Positions 8,646 through 17,600 are shown, numbered from the stretch's first letter. The stretch is 64,000 bases of DNA from Saprospiraceae bacterium (GCA_016716185.1 JADJWV010000002.1:1340501-1404500); one strand, 5' to 3'. Notes: generated from the sequence alone by a model not told the origin. Made by a program: numbers and translations.

Positions 8646-9202
8646 TGAGCTACCAGAACAGATTAAAACAACATTACCTGACCAACGTGGTGCCGGTACT
8701 TCGGGAAAAATTCAATTACAAATCGGTAATGGAAGTTCCCAGGCTGGTTAAGATCAGCATCAACCAGGGTGTAGGTTCGGCGACGCAGGATAAAAAGCTG
8801 GTCGATATTGCTATCAATGAAATGACGACCATCACCGGACAAAAAGCAGTGGCTACCATGTCTAAAAAAGCGGTATCCAACTTTAAACTCCGCGAGAAAA
8901 TGCCCATCGGTGCAAAAGTTACCCTCCGGAGTGACCGCATGTACGAATTTTTAGATCGTCTGATCACCGTGGCTTTACCAAGGGTACGCGACTTCAGGGG
9001 TGTGAATGACAATTCATTCGACGGAAGAGGAAATTATACGCTGGGTGTAACCGAGCAGATCATATTTCCGGAAATCGACCTCGATAAGATCAATAAAATT
9101 GCAGGTATGGATATTACGATAGTGACCACTGCAAAAACAGATGCCGAAGCTTATGAATTGCTGAAGCACATGGGTATGCCTTTTAAAAATCAGAAAAATT
9201 AA
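8645..9202 (+). CDS. rplE: 50S ribosomal protein L5
   Basis: L5 binds 5S rRNA and contacts P-site tRNA and S13. I use the ATG at 8645, which overlaps the rplX stop by one base; a GTG one codon earlier (8642) is also possible. The resulting 185-residue protein carries NYKSVMEVPRLVKISINQGVG, the ITGQKAVATMSKKAVSNFKLR segment and the GRGNYTLGVTEQIIFPEID signature. Confidence 0.97.
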   Translation: MSYQNRLKQHYLTNVVPVLREKFNYKSVMEVPRLVKISINQGVGSATQDKKLVDIAINEMTTITGQKAVATMSKKAVSNFKLREKMPIGAKVTLRSDRMYEFLDRLITVALPRVRDFRGVNDNSFDGRGNYTLGVTEQIIFPEIDLDKINKIAGMDITIVTTAKTDAEAYELLKHMGMPFKNQKN

Positions 9203-9211
9203 TTTGAATAT

Positions 9212-9481
9212 ATGTCCAAGAAGTCCATCATCGCTCGCCAGGAAAAACGCGAAAAGACGGTAGCAAAATACAAGGAGCTTCGTTTGAAACTCAAAGCAGA
9301 AGGAGATTACGATGCCTTGAGCAAATTGCCTAGAAATGCTTCCCCTGTCAGGTTGAAAAACAGGTGTCAGCTCACGGGCAGGCCCAAAGGTTACATCAGG
9401 AGATTTGGCCTTTCAAGAAACGTCTTTCGTCTCATGGCCCTCGATGGAAAAATTCCTGGAATTGTAAAAGCAAGTTGGTAG
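9212..9481 (+). CDS. rpsN: 30S ribosomal protein S14, zinc-free type
   Basis: S14 helps assemble the 30S head with S3 and S10. The 89-residue protein has KLPRNASPVRLKNRCQLTGRP and ends IPGIVKASW. It is the longer form with only one cysteine (in NRCQ), so the CxxC...CxxC zinc site of short S14 proteins is absent. It sits between rplE and rpsH, the normal place. Confidence 0.97.
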   Translation: MSKKSIIARQEKREKTVAKYKELRLKLKAEGDYDALSKLPRNASPVRLKNRCQLTGRPKGYIRRFGLSRNVFRLMALDGKIPGIVKASW

Positions 9482-9501
9482 TTTAATTAAAGTAAAAATT
9501 T

Positions 9502-9909
9502 ATGTCAGCAGTTACCGATCCAATAGCAGATTATCTAACGCGTATCCGCAACGCCCAGCAGGCAGGATTCCGCATTGTAGATATTCCGGCATCCAATGAG
9601 AAAAAACGCATTACAGAGATCCTGTACAACTATGGGTATATTCTCAAGTATAAGTTTGAAGAAACCGAAAACCATCAGGGACTGATCCGCATCGCACTGA
9701 AATACGATGTGGTGACCCGTTTGCCGCTGATCCGGCAACTAACACGCGTTAGTAAGCCGGGCAGAAGGATCTACACCAAAGCCGACGATATTCAAAGAGT
9801 CATCTCGGGCTTGGGAATCGCCATCATCTCAACATCCAAAGGTTTGCTTTCCGACAAAGAAGCGAAAAAAGCAAACGTGGGTGGAGAAGTATTGTGTCAT
9901 ATTTATTAA
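9502..9909 (+). CDS. rpsH: 30S ribosomal protein S8
   Basis: S8 binds the central domain of 16S rRNA; in E. coli it also represses the spc operon by binding a similar structure in its mRNA. The 135-residue product starts with TDPIADYLTRIRNAQ and ends GLLSDKEAKKANVGGEVLCHIY, with RVSKPGRRIY in between, all conserved. No S8-binding leader element was recognised here. Confidence 0.97.
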   Translation: MSAVTDPIADYLTRIRNAQQAGFRIVDIPASNEKKRITEILYNYGYILKYKFEETENHQGLIRIALKYDVVTRLPLIRQLTRVSKPGRRIYTKADDIQRVISGLGIAIISTSKGLLSDKEAKKANVGGEVLCHIY

Positions 9910-9929
9910 AAAACAACAAACCGAATCGC

Positions 9930-10481
9930 ATGTCACGAATAGGTAAAAAAATAATTAAAGTTCCCGCAGGAGTGGATGTTAAAATTGAAAAAACATCCGT
10001 GACGGTCAAAGGACCCAATGGAACTTTATCCCAGCGGATTGATCCGGATATGTCTATTAAAATTGAGGATGGGGAAATGCAGGTGTTAAGACCTACAGAT
10101 CAGAAAAGACATAAATCCATACATGGTCTTACCCGGGCTTTACTCAGCAACATGGTGACCGGAGTGACCGATGGGTTCAGAAAAGAAATGGAATTGGTTG
10201 GGGTAGGTTATCGTGTGACCAACACCGGAAATCTTCTCGAAATTTCTGTGGGTTATTCGCATCCGATCTATTTCGCCATTCCTTCCGAGTTGAAAGTCGA
10301 AACAGTTACTGAAAAAGGATCGAATCCAAAAATCATTTTGAAAGGTTCCGACAATCAGTTGATTGGTCAGGTTTGTGCAAAGATCAGAGCGATGAAGTCT
10401 CCTGAACCATTCAAAGGCAAGGGTATCAAGTTTGCCGGAGAAATATTGAGAAGAAAAGCTGGTAAGTCAGCAGGAAAATAA
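9930..10481 (+). CDS. rplF: 50S ribosomal protein L6
   Basis: L6 lies near the factor-binding site and sarcin-ricin loop. I start at the ATG at 9930 (MSRIGKKIIKVPAGV), which aligns with L6 N-termini, giving 183 residues; the frame is open upstream to 9894 but those 12 codons overlap the end of rpsH. Conserved parts are VKGPNGTLSQ, the GFRKEMELVGVGYR turn and the C-terminal PEPFKGKGIKFAGE. Confidence 0.97.
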   Translation: MSRIGKKIIKVPAGVDVKIEKTSVTVKGPNGTLSQRIDPDMSIKIEDGEMQVLRPTDQKRHKSIHGLTRALLSNMVTGVTDGFRKEMELVGVGYRVTNTGNLLEISVGYSHPIYFAIPSELKVETVTEKGSNPKIILKGSDNQLIGQVCAKIRAMKSPEPFKGKGIKFAGEILRRKAGKSAGK

Positions 10482-10510
10482 AATTCGTTAAAAGCAAGAT
10501 TAAACGTATC

Positions 10511-10861
10511 ATGAAGAATACGAAAGTTACCAAAAGACAAAAAATCAGATACCGCATCCGCAAGTCTGTGAATGGTACTGCAGAGAGACCACGTTTGGCT
10601 GTTTTCAAAAGCAATACGGGCATTTACTGCCAACTCATCGACGATCTGAATGGCCATACGCTTTGTGCAGCTTCATCCAGGGAAAAATCTATGGAAAAAG
10701 CAAGCAAAACCGAAATGGCTAAGAAAGTAGGTGCGATGATTGCCAACAAAGCACAGTCCATGAAAATCCAGTCAGTGGTTTTCGACAGGGGTGGTTTTAT
10801 TTATCACGGACGTGTAAAAGCTCTCGCCGAAAGCGCACGCGAGGGAGGACTTCAATTTTAA
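10511..10861 (+). CDS. rplR: 50S ribosomal protein L18
   Basis: L18 binds 5S rRNA and carries it into the 50S subunit. The 116-residue protein contains RIRKSVNGTAERPRLAVFKS, the SNTGIYCQLIDD beta strand and the C-terminal FDRGGFIYHGRVKALAESAREGGL, which is diagnostic. It lies 23 bp before rpsE. Confidence 0.97.
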   Translation: MKNTKVTKRQKIRYRIRKSVNGTAERPRLAVFKSNTGIYCQLIDDLNGHTLCAASSREKSMEKASKTEMAKKVGAMIANKAQSMKIQSVVFDRGGFIYHGRVKALAESAREGGLQF

Positions 10862-10884
10862 TAAATCGTTTAGAAAAATAGATC

Positions 10885-11409
10885 ATGGGAAAAACGCATG
10901 TTGTAAAAGTTAAAGCGGCAGGTGAAACTGAATTGAAAGAAAAACTGGTAGCGCTCAACCGCGTAGCCAAAGTTACCAAAGGAGGAAGAACGTTTAGTTT
11001 TTCAGCTTTGGTCGTTGTTGGAGATGGGCATGGAATTGTCGGGCAAGGCATAGGAAAAGCAAGAGAGGTATCGGATGCCATTTCCAAAGCGGTTGATGAT
11101 GCAAAAAAGAATCTGATCAAAGTGCCTATCCAAAAAGGAACGATAGCTCACGAACAGAAAGGAAAATTCGGAGCAGGCAGGGTTTTTATTAAGCCGGCTG
11201 CAGACGGTACCGGTGTTATTGCGGGTGGTGCGATGAGAGCAGTTCTCGAAATTGCCGGAGTCCACAACGTATTGGCCAAATCCATCGGTTCTTCCAATCC
11301 GCACAATGTGGTTAAAGCAACACTCGATGCACTGACAAAAATCAGAAGCCCATACGATGTAGCCAAAGAAAGAAAAATTGACTTAGTAAATGTATTTGAA
11401 GGATTTTAA
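10885..11409 (+). CDS. rpsE: 30S ribosomal protein S5
   Basis: S5 affects decoding accuracy and mRNA entry. The 174-residue product has the double-stranded-RNA-binding-like N-terminal domain with RVAKVTKGGRTFSFSALVVV, GHGIVGQGIGKAREV, and the C-terminal domain with GAMRAVLEIAGVHNVLAKSIG and SSNPHNVVKAT. It is of normal length and lies 9 bp before rpmD. Confidence 0.97.
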   Translation: MGKTHVVKVKAAGETELKEKLVALNRVAKVTKGGRTFSFSALVVVGDGHGIVGQGIGKAREVSDAISKAVDDAKKNLIKVPIQKGTIAHEQKGKFGAGRVFIKPAADGTGVIAGGAMRAVLEIAGVHNVLAKSIGSSNPHNVVKATLDALTKIRSPYDVAKERKIDLVNVFEGF

Positions 11410-11418
11410 TCAAACATG

Positions 11419-11598
11419 ATGTCGAAAGTAAGAATCACTCAAACGAAAAGTATCATCAAAGCAAACAACAACCAGAAGTTGACCATTCAGGCACTGGGTC
11501 TTCGTTGTCCGCATGATGTTGTCGAATTGGAGCACACTCCTCAGATTGAAGGAATGTTGAAAAAAGTAAATCATCTTGTTCACATTGAAAAGATTTAA
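11419..11598 (+). CDS. rpmD: 50S ribosomal protein L30
   Basis: L30 is a small peripheral 50S protein. I use the second of two adjacent ATGs (11419; the other is 11416), because L30 proteins begin like (M)SKVRITQTKS. The 59-residue product keeps QKLTIQALGLR and TPQIEGMLKKVNHLVHIE. The stretch after GLR reads CPHDVVEL, where Lys-rich variants are more usual. It is followed 6 bp later by rplO. Confidence 0.94.
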   Translation: MSKVRITQTKSIIKANNNQKLTIQALGLRCPHDVVELEHTPQIEGMLKKVNHLVHIEKI

Positions 11599-11604
11599 AG
11601 GAAT

Positions 11605-12051
11605 ATGGAACTGTATAATTTAAAACCGGCAAAAGGAGCCACACACAAAGAAAAAAGAGTGGCCAGAGGAGAAGGTTCAGGACATGGCGGTACTGCCGGG
11701 AAAGGACATAAGGGTATGAAAGCCCGTTCTGGTGCAACCACTACAAAAGCATTCGAAGGAGGTCAGACTCCATTGCAAAGAAGGTTGCCGAAATTTGGAT
11801 TCCGCAATGTAAATCGCATCGATTATAAAGAAGTCAATTTATCAACACTGGAGAAGTATGCTGCAGATTATGGAGCAACAGAGATGGATCAGGAGTTCTT
11901 TATAAAAAATAAAATTTTCAACAAAAGCGACCGGATCAAATTGCTGGGTAATGGCGATGTAACAAAAGCTTACAAATTAAAAGTACATGCATGCTCTGCT
12001 TCAGCCAAGTCAAAAGTAGAAGCTGCCGGAGGTTCTGTTGAATTGATTTAA
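11605..12051 (+). CDS. rplO: 50S ribosomal protein L15
   Basis: L15 is a late-assembling protein of the 50S core. The 148-residue protein has the Gly-rich basic N-terminal part (GEGSGHGGTAGKGHKGMKAR), GGQTPLQRRLPKFGF, and the C-terminal globular domain. It lies 9 bp before secY, the usual pair. Confidence 0.96.
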   Translation: MELYNLKPAKGATHKEKRVARGEGSGHGGTAGKGHKGMKARSGATTTKAFEGGQTPLQRRLPKFGFRNVNRIDYKEVNLSTLEKYAADYGATEMDQEFFIKNKIFNKSDRIKLLGNGDVTKAYKLKVHACSASAKSKVEAAGGSVELI

Positions 12052-12060
12052 TCTTAGAAA

Positions 12061-13416
12061 ATGAAAAAGCTAATAGAGACTTTTAAGCATATCTGGAGCA
12101 TAACAGAATTAAAAGATAAAATTATCTACACCCTTACGTTGCTGATCATCTTCAGGGTAGGATCATTTATCGTATTGCCGGGTGTGGATCCCGGAATTCT
12201 GGCCCAGAAAACGACCAATGCTTCAAACAGTCTTTTCGGTCTGATCTCGAGTTATACAGGTGGAGCTTTCGACAAAGCTTCGATCTTCGCACTGGGTGTA
12301 ATGCCTTACATCACGGCATCGATCATTATTCAGTTGCTCGGTTTTGCGGTGCCATATTTCCAAAGGCTGCAGCAAAAAGAAGGGGAGTCCGGCAGAAAAA
12401 AATTGAACCAGATCACAAGAATGCTCACCGTTTTGATTACTCTTGTTCAGGGCGGAGGATACCTCACCTATGTAAAATCTATGGGTGCGGTGGATCCGAA
12501 TGTGAGCGCGTTTGTCTTCTGGTTTTCCAACAGCATTATTCTTGCTGCAGGTACTGTCTTCTGTATGTGGATAGGAGAGCGCATTACCGACCGCGGTATA
12601 GGCAACGGAATTTCTTTGCTGATCATGATTGGTATCATAGCAAGTTTGCCTTCGGCATTTGCATTTGAATTGAATACACAGCAGTTGCTTTTATTCCTGC
12701 TCGAATTAGTCATCTTATTCCTCATCGTCATTGCATGTATCCTGGTCATTCAGGGAGTCCGTAAGATTCCGATCCAGTTTGCCAAGCGAATGGTAGGAAG
12801 GGGAGCAGGTTCGATGCCGGTTGGAAATAACCGGGACTTCATTCCGCTTAAAGTCAATGCAGCCGGAGTAATGCCTATCATCTTTGCTCAGGCCATTCTG
12901 TTTCTGCCTTTGACCGCAGTGCAGTACATGACTTCAGACCCGACTCTGGGTACTACAGGTTTCCTCGGGGCCATTACGGATCCTTATGGATTCTGGCACA
13001 ACTTTTTTACGTTTCTATTGGTGGTTGGATTTACCTATATCTACACGGCTTTGATCGTAAATCCTCAGAATTATGCCGAGTACCTGAAAAGACAAAATGC
13101 ATTCATTCCCGGCGTAAAACCCGGAGAAGATACAGAAGAATTCATCGATTCGACCACAACGCGCATCACGCTTCCAGGTTCGATATTTTTAGGATTTTTA
13201 ACCATTTTACCATCCATTGCGGTGTTGTTTGGAGTAAATCCCGAATTCGCCAGATTTTTCGGAGGTTCGTCGGTACTGATCATGGTGGGGGTTATACTGG
13301 ACACCCTTGCAGTAGTTGAATCTTATCTGCTCATGCGCAAATACGACGGACTGGTCAAATCAGGACGTATTGAAGGCCGTTTCAGTCAGGGCGTTGGTCC
13401 GGTTGTCAACGGTTAA
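12061..13416 (+). CDS. secY: Protein translocase channel subunit SecY
   Basis: SecY forms the inner-membrane channel for Sec-dependent export and membrane insertion; here it must also feed proteins to the T9SS, whose clients cross the inner membrane by Sec. The 451-residue protein shows about ten hydrophobic segments and the family landmarks: GVMPYITASIIIQLL near residue 80, ERITDRGIGNGISLLIMIGI near residue 175 and the cytoplasmic RIEGRF segment at the C-terminal end. It lies between rplO and map. Confidence 0.97.
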   Translation: MKKLIETFKHIWSITELKDKIIYTLTLLIIFRVGSFIVLPGVDPGILAQKTTNASNSLFGLISSYTGGAFDKASIFALGVMPYITASIIIQLLGFAVPYFQRLQQKEGESGRKKLNQITRMLTVLITLVQGGGYLTYVKSMGAVDPNVSAFVFWFSNSIILAAGTVFCMWIGERITDRGIGNGISLLIMIGIIASLPSAFAFELNTQQLLLFLLELVILFLIVIACILVIQGVRKIPIQFAKRMVGRGAGSMPVGNNRDFIPLKVNAAGVMPIIFAQAILFLPLTAVQYMTSDPTLGTTGFLGAITDPYGFWHNFFTFLLVVGFTYIYTALIVNPQNYAEYLKRQNAFIPGVKPGEDTEEFIDSTTTRITLPGSIFLGFLTILPSIAVLFGVNPEFARFFGGSSVLIMVGVILDTLAVVESYLLMRKYDGLVKSGRIEGRFSQGVGPVVNG

Positions 13417-13427
13417 GCTGGCTCGAA

Positions 13428-14228
13428 ATGGTTTACCTCAAAACAGAGGAAGAGATCCAGAAAATCAGAAGTAGTGCTTTACTGGTAAGTCAGACTTTAG
13501 CCGAAATAGCAAAAGTCCTTAGGCCGGGTGTGACCGGGCTTGAATTAGACAAGTTGGCGGGTACCTTCATCAGAGACCACAATGCTACCCCGGCATTCAA
13601 AGGGTACAACGGATTTCCTGCCAATCTCTGCATTTCCTTAAACGAACAGGTCGTACATGGCATTCCGAATGACCAGCCGATCAAAGAAGGGGATTTGGTT
13701 TCGGTAGATTGCGGAGTCCAGTGCGATGGTTTTTTTGGAGACTCGGCTTATTCATTTGCAGTCGGCCAGGTTCGCGATGACATCCTTATGTTGATGCAGG
13801 TGACCCTGAAATCCTTGTGGTTGGGTATCGAACAAGCTGTGGCCGGTAACCGAATCGGGGACATCAGCGCGGCTATACAGGATTGTGCAGAAGGAAAACA
13901 CCATTACGGAGTGGTGCGGGAGCTCGTAGGACATGGAATCGGCAGGCAATTGCACGAACCCCCCGAGGTGCCCAATTTTGGTAAAAAAGGAAGAGGAATG
14001 GTCCTTAAAGAAGGACTGGTAATAGCAATAGAACCCATGATCAACCTCGGAACCCACCGGGTAAAGCAATTGAAGGATGGCTGGACCATTATTTCACAGG
14101 ACAAAAAACCTTCAGCGCATTACGAACATACGGTGGTTGTGAGAAAAGATAGGGCAGAATGCCTTTCAGACCACAGTATCATCGAAACTTCCGTGAAAAA
14201 TAACAAAGAATTGACAGAAATTGCGTAA
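13428..14228 (+). CDS. map: Type I methionine aminopeptidase
   Basis: MetAP removes the initiator methionine from nascent proteins. The 266-residue product has the pita-bread-fold residues: H77 in VVHGIP, metal-ligand Asp residues in VSVDCGV and FFGDSAY, His in ELVGHGIGRQLHEPP, Glu in AIEPM and the last Glu in YEHTVVV. It starts 11 bp after secY and stops 33 bp before infA, a common spc-cluster arrangement. Confidence 0.97.
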   Translation: MVYLKTEEEIQKIRSSALLVSQTLAEIAKVLRPGVTGLELDKLAGTFIRDHNATPAFKGYNGFPANLCISLNEQVVHGIPNDQPIKEGDLVSVDCGVQCDGFFGDSAYSFAVGQVRDDILMLMQVTLKSLWLGIEQAVAGNRIGDISAAIQDCAEGKHHYGVVRELVGHGIGRQLHEPPEVPNFGKKGRGMVLKEGLVIAIEPMINLGTHRVKQLKDGWTIISQDKKPSAHYEHTVVVRKDRAECLSDHSIIETSVKNNKELTEIA

Positions 14229-14261
14229 AAAGATAGATATTTGCACTCCGAAAAAAATTAG

Positions 14262-14480
14262 ATGGCAAAAAAAGACCTGATAGTCCAGGATGGAATCATA
14301 GAAGAAGCCCTTTCAAACGCCATGTTTAGAGTTAGACTTCAAAATGACCACCTGATCATCGCCACGATTTCCGGGAAGATGAGGATGAATTATATCAGGA
14401 TTTTGCCAGGCGATAAAGTTTCGGTAGAAATGAGCCCTTACGATTTATCGAGGGGACGAATAACATATAGATATAAATAA
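14262..14480 (+). CDS. infA: Translation initiation factor IF-1
   Basis: IF-1 blocks the A site of the 30S subunit during initiation. The 72-residue OB-fold protein has the family pattern: IVQDGIIEEALSNAMFRVRL, ISGKMRMNYIRILPGDKVSVEMSPYD and a final GRITYRYK. A weak promoter-like box (GATATTTG, one mismatch to TAnnTTTG) lies at 14236-14243 in the map-infA gap. rpmJ follows after 8 bp. Confidence 0.97.
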   Translation: MAKKDLIVQDGIIEEALSNAMFRVRLQNDHLIIATISGKMRMNYIRILPGDKVSVEMSPYDLSRGRITYRYK

Positions 14481-14488
14481 TTAAAGGC

Positions 14489-14605
14489 ATGAAAGTCAGG
14501 ACCTCCGTAAAAAAACGCACCGCTGATTGCAAGTTTGTCCGCAGAAAGGGCAGGCTTTATATCATTAACAAGAAAAATCCAAAATTTAAACAACGTCAAG
14601 GTTAG
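14489..14605 (+). CDS. rpmJ: 50S ribosomal protein L36, zinc-free type
   Basis: L36 is the smallest 50S protein. Direct translation from the ATG at 14489 gives 38 codons: it starts MKVRTSVKKRTADCK and ends KKNPKFKQRQG, the invariant L36 tail. Compared with the zinc-binding form, only one of the three cysteines (C14) remains and the histidine is Phe, so the zinc ribbon is lost. Its position between infA and rpsM is the normal one. Confidence 0.95.
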   Translation: MKVRTSVKKRTADCKFVRRKGRLYIINKKNPKFKQRQG

Positions 14606-14622
14606 TTTTAAACTAAACATAT

Positions 14623-15000
14623 ATGGCTCGTATATCAGGAATAGATTTACCAAGAAACAAAAGAGGCGTCATAGGCCTCACTTACATTTATGGAATCGGC
14701 CCGACATCGGCTAAGAATATTCTTGCCAAGGTTGGACTGAATGAAAGTGTACGCGTTCAGGACTGGTCAAATGATCAGGTTCAAGCCATTGCCAAAGTGA
14801 TCCAGGAGGATTACAGAGTCGAGGGGGAACTTCGTTCTGATGTACAGTTGAGCATCAAAAGGTTGATGGATATTGCCAGTTACCGGGGTATTCGCCACAG
14901 AAAAGGGCTGCCGGTGAGAGGACAAAGAACGAAGACAAATGCACGTACGCGTAAAGGAAAGCGTAAGACGGTTGCAAACAAGAAAAAAGCTACTAAATAA
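14623..15000 (+). CDS. rpsM: 30S ribosomal protein S13
   Basis: S13 in the 30S head contacts S19, L5 and P-site tRNA. The 125-residue product opens MARISGIDLPRNKRGVIGL and contains TYIYGIGPTSAKNIL, YRGIRHRKGLPVRGQRTKTN and a Lys-rich tail that reaches the tRNA. It starts the alpha cluster, 17 bp before rpsK. Confidence 0.97.
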   Translation: MARISGIDLPRNKRGVIGLTYIYGIGPTSAKNILAKVGLNESVRVQDWSNDQVQAIAKVIQEDYRVEGELRSDVQLSIKRLMDIASYRGIRHRKGLPVRGQRTKTNARTRKGKRKTVANKKKATK

Positions 15001-15017
15001 TTCATAGTTGAGATTTT

Positions 15018-15404
15018 ATGGCAAAAGGTAAAAAAGCAAAAAAGAGGAAAGTCAAAGTCGATGCCGATGGTTTGGCTTACATTCAGGCAACTTTCAACAA
15101 CATCATCATTTCACTGACCAATAAAACAGGTGAGGTGATTTCGTGGGCAAGCGCAGGCAAATCGGGTTTCAAAGGTTCAAAAAAGAATACGCCGTTTGCA
15201 GCACAGATGTCCGCCAACAGTGCAGCATCAACCGCTTATGAAGCGGGCATGCGTTCTGCTGAAGTCTATGTAAAAGGCCCGGGCTCCGGAAGAGAAGCGG
15301 CCATTCGCGGATTGGATTCTTCGGGTATCCGCATTACTAAAATTACGGACTTGACGCCTATTCCGCACAATGGATGCAGGCCTCCAAAACACAGAAGGGT
15401 TTAA
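15018..15404 (+). CDS. rpsK: 30S ribosomal protein S11
   Basis: S11 lies on the 30S platform near the mRNA exit. The 128-residue protein contains QATFNNIIISLTNKTGEVI, SWASAGKSGFKGSKKNTPFA, VKGPGSGREAAIRGL and ends PHNGCRPPKHRRV, the canonical terminus. The N-terminal 15 residues are very Lys-rich. It lies 21 bp before rpsD. Confidence 0.98.
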   Translation: MAKGKKAKKRKVKVDADGLAYIQATFNNIIISLTNKTGEVISWASAGKSGFKGSKKNTPFAAQMSANSAASTAYEAGMRSAEVYVKGPGSGREAAIRGLDSSGIRITKITDLTPIPHNGCRPPKHRRV

Positions 15405-15425
15405 TTTTAAATTTGAATAGGAAGC

Positions 15426-16037
15426 ATGGCAAGATATACTGGACCGGTTACTAAAAAATCAAGATCTTTTGGACAATCCCTTACCGGATATGACAAATCA
15501 TTTGAACGCAAAAAATATGCTCCGGGTCAGCATGGTCCGTCGCGCAGAAAGAAGCAGCGTTCGGATTATGCATTGCAATTGATCGAAAAGCAAAAAGCAA
15601 AATATACCTACGGAGTGCTCGAAAGACAATTCAGAAACATTTTCCAGGATGCTCATAAGAAAGGTGGCATTACCGGGGAAAATCTGTTTCAATACCTCGA
15701 GGCCCGTTTGGATAATACAGTTTACAGGATGGGAATTTCACCTACGCGTAAAGGTGCCCGTCAGCTGGTTTCTCACAGACACATCATGGTCAATGGAAAA
15801 CTGGTCAACATACCGTCTGCAAGACTTAGACCGGGAGACGTGATTACCGTTCGAGGCAAATCTCAGGGTCTCGAATTCATCCGCCACAATGTTGCACAAA
15901 AAACCGATACGCGCAAATTTTCATGGCTGGAATGGAATTCTGATAAAATGGAAGGAAAATTTATTCAATATCCTACCCGCGATCAGGTTCCGGAACCGAT
16001 CAACGAACAGCTTATTGTCGAATTGTATTCTAAATAA
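15426..16037 (+). CDS. rpsD: 30S ribosomal protein S4
   Basis: S4 nucleates 30S assembly; in E. coli it represses the alpha operon. The 203-residue product has the N-terminal segment KKYAPGQHGPSRRKKQRSDY without zinc-ligand cysteines, the helical domain around LERQFRNIFQDA, and an S4 RNA-binding domain with RLDNTVYRMG and ARQLVSHRHIMVNGKLVNIPS. It lies 35 bp before rpoA. Confidence 0.97.
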   Translation: MARYTGPVTKKSRSFGQSLTGYDKSFERKKYAPGQHGPSRRKKQRSDYALQLIEKQKAKYTYGVLERQFRNIFQDAHKKGGITGENLFQYLEARLDNTVYRMGISPTRKGARQLVSHRHIMVNGKLVNIPSARLRPGDVITVRGKSQGLEFIRHNVAQKTDTRKFSWLEWNSDKMEGKFIQYPTRDQVPEPINEQLIVELYSK

Positions 16038-16072
16038 TTTGGGAGTTACCCTTTACAATAAATTATTCAAAC

Positions 16073-17071
16073 ATGAGCATATTAAACTTTCAAAAGCCGG
16101 ATAAAATTATTCTTCAAAAATCAACCGACTTTGAAGGAACGTTTGAATTCAAACCTCTCGAACCTGGTTTTGGACAAACTGTTGGAAATTCTTTGAGAAG
16201 GATTTTATTGTCTTCTCTCGAGGGCTTCGCTATTTCGTACGTGCGAATTGCCGGGGTCGAACACGAGTTTTCAACGATCAAGGGAGTTATGGAAGATGTC
16301 GTTGAAGTCATCCTGAACCTGAAACAGGTAAGGTTGAAGCCTGCCATGGATGCCAATAGCCTTAAAGAAGAAAAAATCTATATTTCCATCAGCGGAAAAG
16401 ACGCATTTGTTGCCGGAGATATCCAAAATGCAACCAATGTATTTACCGTCACCAATCCCGATCTGGTAATTTGCAGAATGGAACCTTTTGTAAATCTGGA
16501 ATTGGAATTGACCATTTCCAAAGGAAGAGGTTATGTACCTGCCGATGAAATGATCACTAAAGATCTGCCTATCGGAATCATCCCGGTGGATGCCATTTAT
16601 ACTCCTATCAAGAAAGTTTCATACGGTGTTTCAAATACCCGTGTTGGTCAAAAAACAGACTTCGAAAAACTGGTACTCGAAGTAAAAACGGATGGCACGA
16701 TTCATCCCGAAGATGCCGTTAAGGAAGCAGCCAGGATCATGATTCAACACCTGATGTTGATCACTGACGAAAACATCACTTTTGAAGATTCAGTTCGCAA
16801 GGAAGATGTCATCGTCGACGAACACATTCTTCACATGCGCAAATTGTTGAAGACTCCATTAGAAGATCTCGACCTCAGCGTGAGAGCTTACAACTGTCTG
16901 AAAGCAGCTAAAATCAACAGCCTTTCTGAACTGGTTCGTTACGATACACATGAATTGTTGAAATTCAGAAATTTCGGTAAGAAGTCTTTGGTTGAAATTG
17001 AAGAATTGCTGCAGTTGAAAAATCTGAGTTTCGGTATGGACCTCAGCAAATATAAATTGGACGAAGAATAA
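16073..17071 (+). CDS. rpoA: RNA polymerase alpha subunit
   Basis: The alpha dimer scaffolds RNA polymerase and its C-terminal domain touches upstream DNA and activators. The 332-residue product has the N-terminal dimerisation domain (GFGQTVGNSLRRILLSSLEG near residue 30) and, after a linker near residue 240, the C-terminal domain with LDLSVRAYNCLKAAKI and LLKFRNFGKKSLVEIEELL, the helix-hairpin-helix that reads UP elements. It lies between rpsD and rplQ as in most bacteria. Confidence 0.98.
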   Translation: MSILNFQKPDKIILQKSTDFEGTFEFKPLEPGFGQTVGNSLRRILLSSLEGFAISYVRIAGVEHEFSTIKGVMEDVVEVILNLKQVRLKPAMDANSLKEEKIYISISGKDAFVAGDIQNATNVFTVTNPDLVICRMEPFVNLELELTISKGRGYVPADEMITKDLPIGIIPVDAIYTPIKKVSYGVSNTRVGQKTDFEKLVLEVKTDGTIHPEDAVKEAARIMIQHLMLITDENITFEDSVRKEDVIVDEHILHMRKLLKTPLEDLDLSVRAYNCLKAAKINSLSELVRYDTHELLKFRNFGKKSLVEIEELLQLKNLSFGMDLSKYKLDEE

Positions 17072-17102
17072 TAGTTAATCATAGTTAGCAAACCACATTG
17101 CC

Positions 17103-17600
17103 ATGCGTCACGGAAAAGCATTTAACCACTTAAGCAGAAAAAAGGGTCACCGGGTTTCTTTGTTGAGAAATCTCGCGATCTCGCTGATAAAACACAAAAG
17201 GATCAATACAACGCTGGCAAAAGCAAAAGCGTTGAGAGCTTTTATTGAGCCCTTGATCACAAAATCAAAAAACAATACAACACACTCAAGAAGAATCGTG
17301 TTCAGTTACTTGCAAAACAACGATGCGATCACGGAATTATTCGGAGCCGTTTCAGCTAAGGTAGCAGAAAGACCGGGAGGGTATACCCGGGTGATCCGTA
17401 CAGGATTCCGTTTGGGAGATGCTGCCGAAATGGCCATGATCGAATTGGTCGATTACAATACTGAAATGATTTCTGCTTCCAAATCAACAGCACCGGAAGC
17501 AGTTGTTAAGAAGACCAGAAGAAGCCGCGGTAAGAAGAAATCTGAAACAGATTCAGCGGAGAATGCAGAGAATTCAACTCAGGAAGAAACAAATAGTTAA
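17103..17600 (+). CDS. rplQ: 50S ribosomal protein L17 with acidic tail
   Basis: L17 is a 50S protein near the tunnel exit. Residues 1 to about 120 match the family (MRHGKAFNHLSRKKGHRVSL, TLAKAKALR, GGYTRVIRTGFRLGDAAEMA). The product has 165 residues, about 40 more than the E. coli protein. The extra C-terminal part carries a basic patch (KKTRRSRGKKK), then a Ser, Glu and Asn-rich end. It is the last gene of the ribosomal run and is followed by a strong terminator. Confidence 0.97.
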   Translation: MRHGKAFNHLSRKKGHRVSLLRNLAISLIKHKRINTTLAKAKALRAFIEPLITKSKNNTTHSRRIVFSYLQNNDAITELFGAVSAKVAERPGGYTRVIRTGFRLGDAAEMAMIELVDYNTEMISASKSTAPEAVVKKTRRSRGKKKSETDSAENAENSTQEETNS

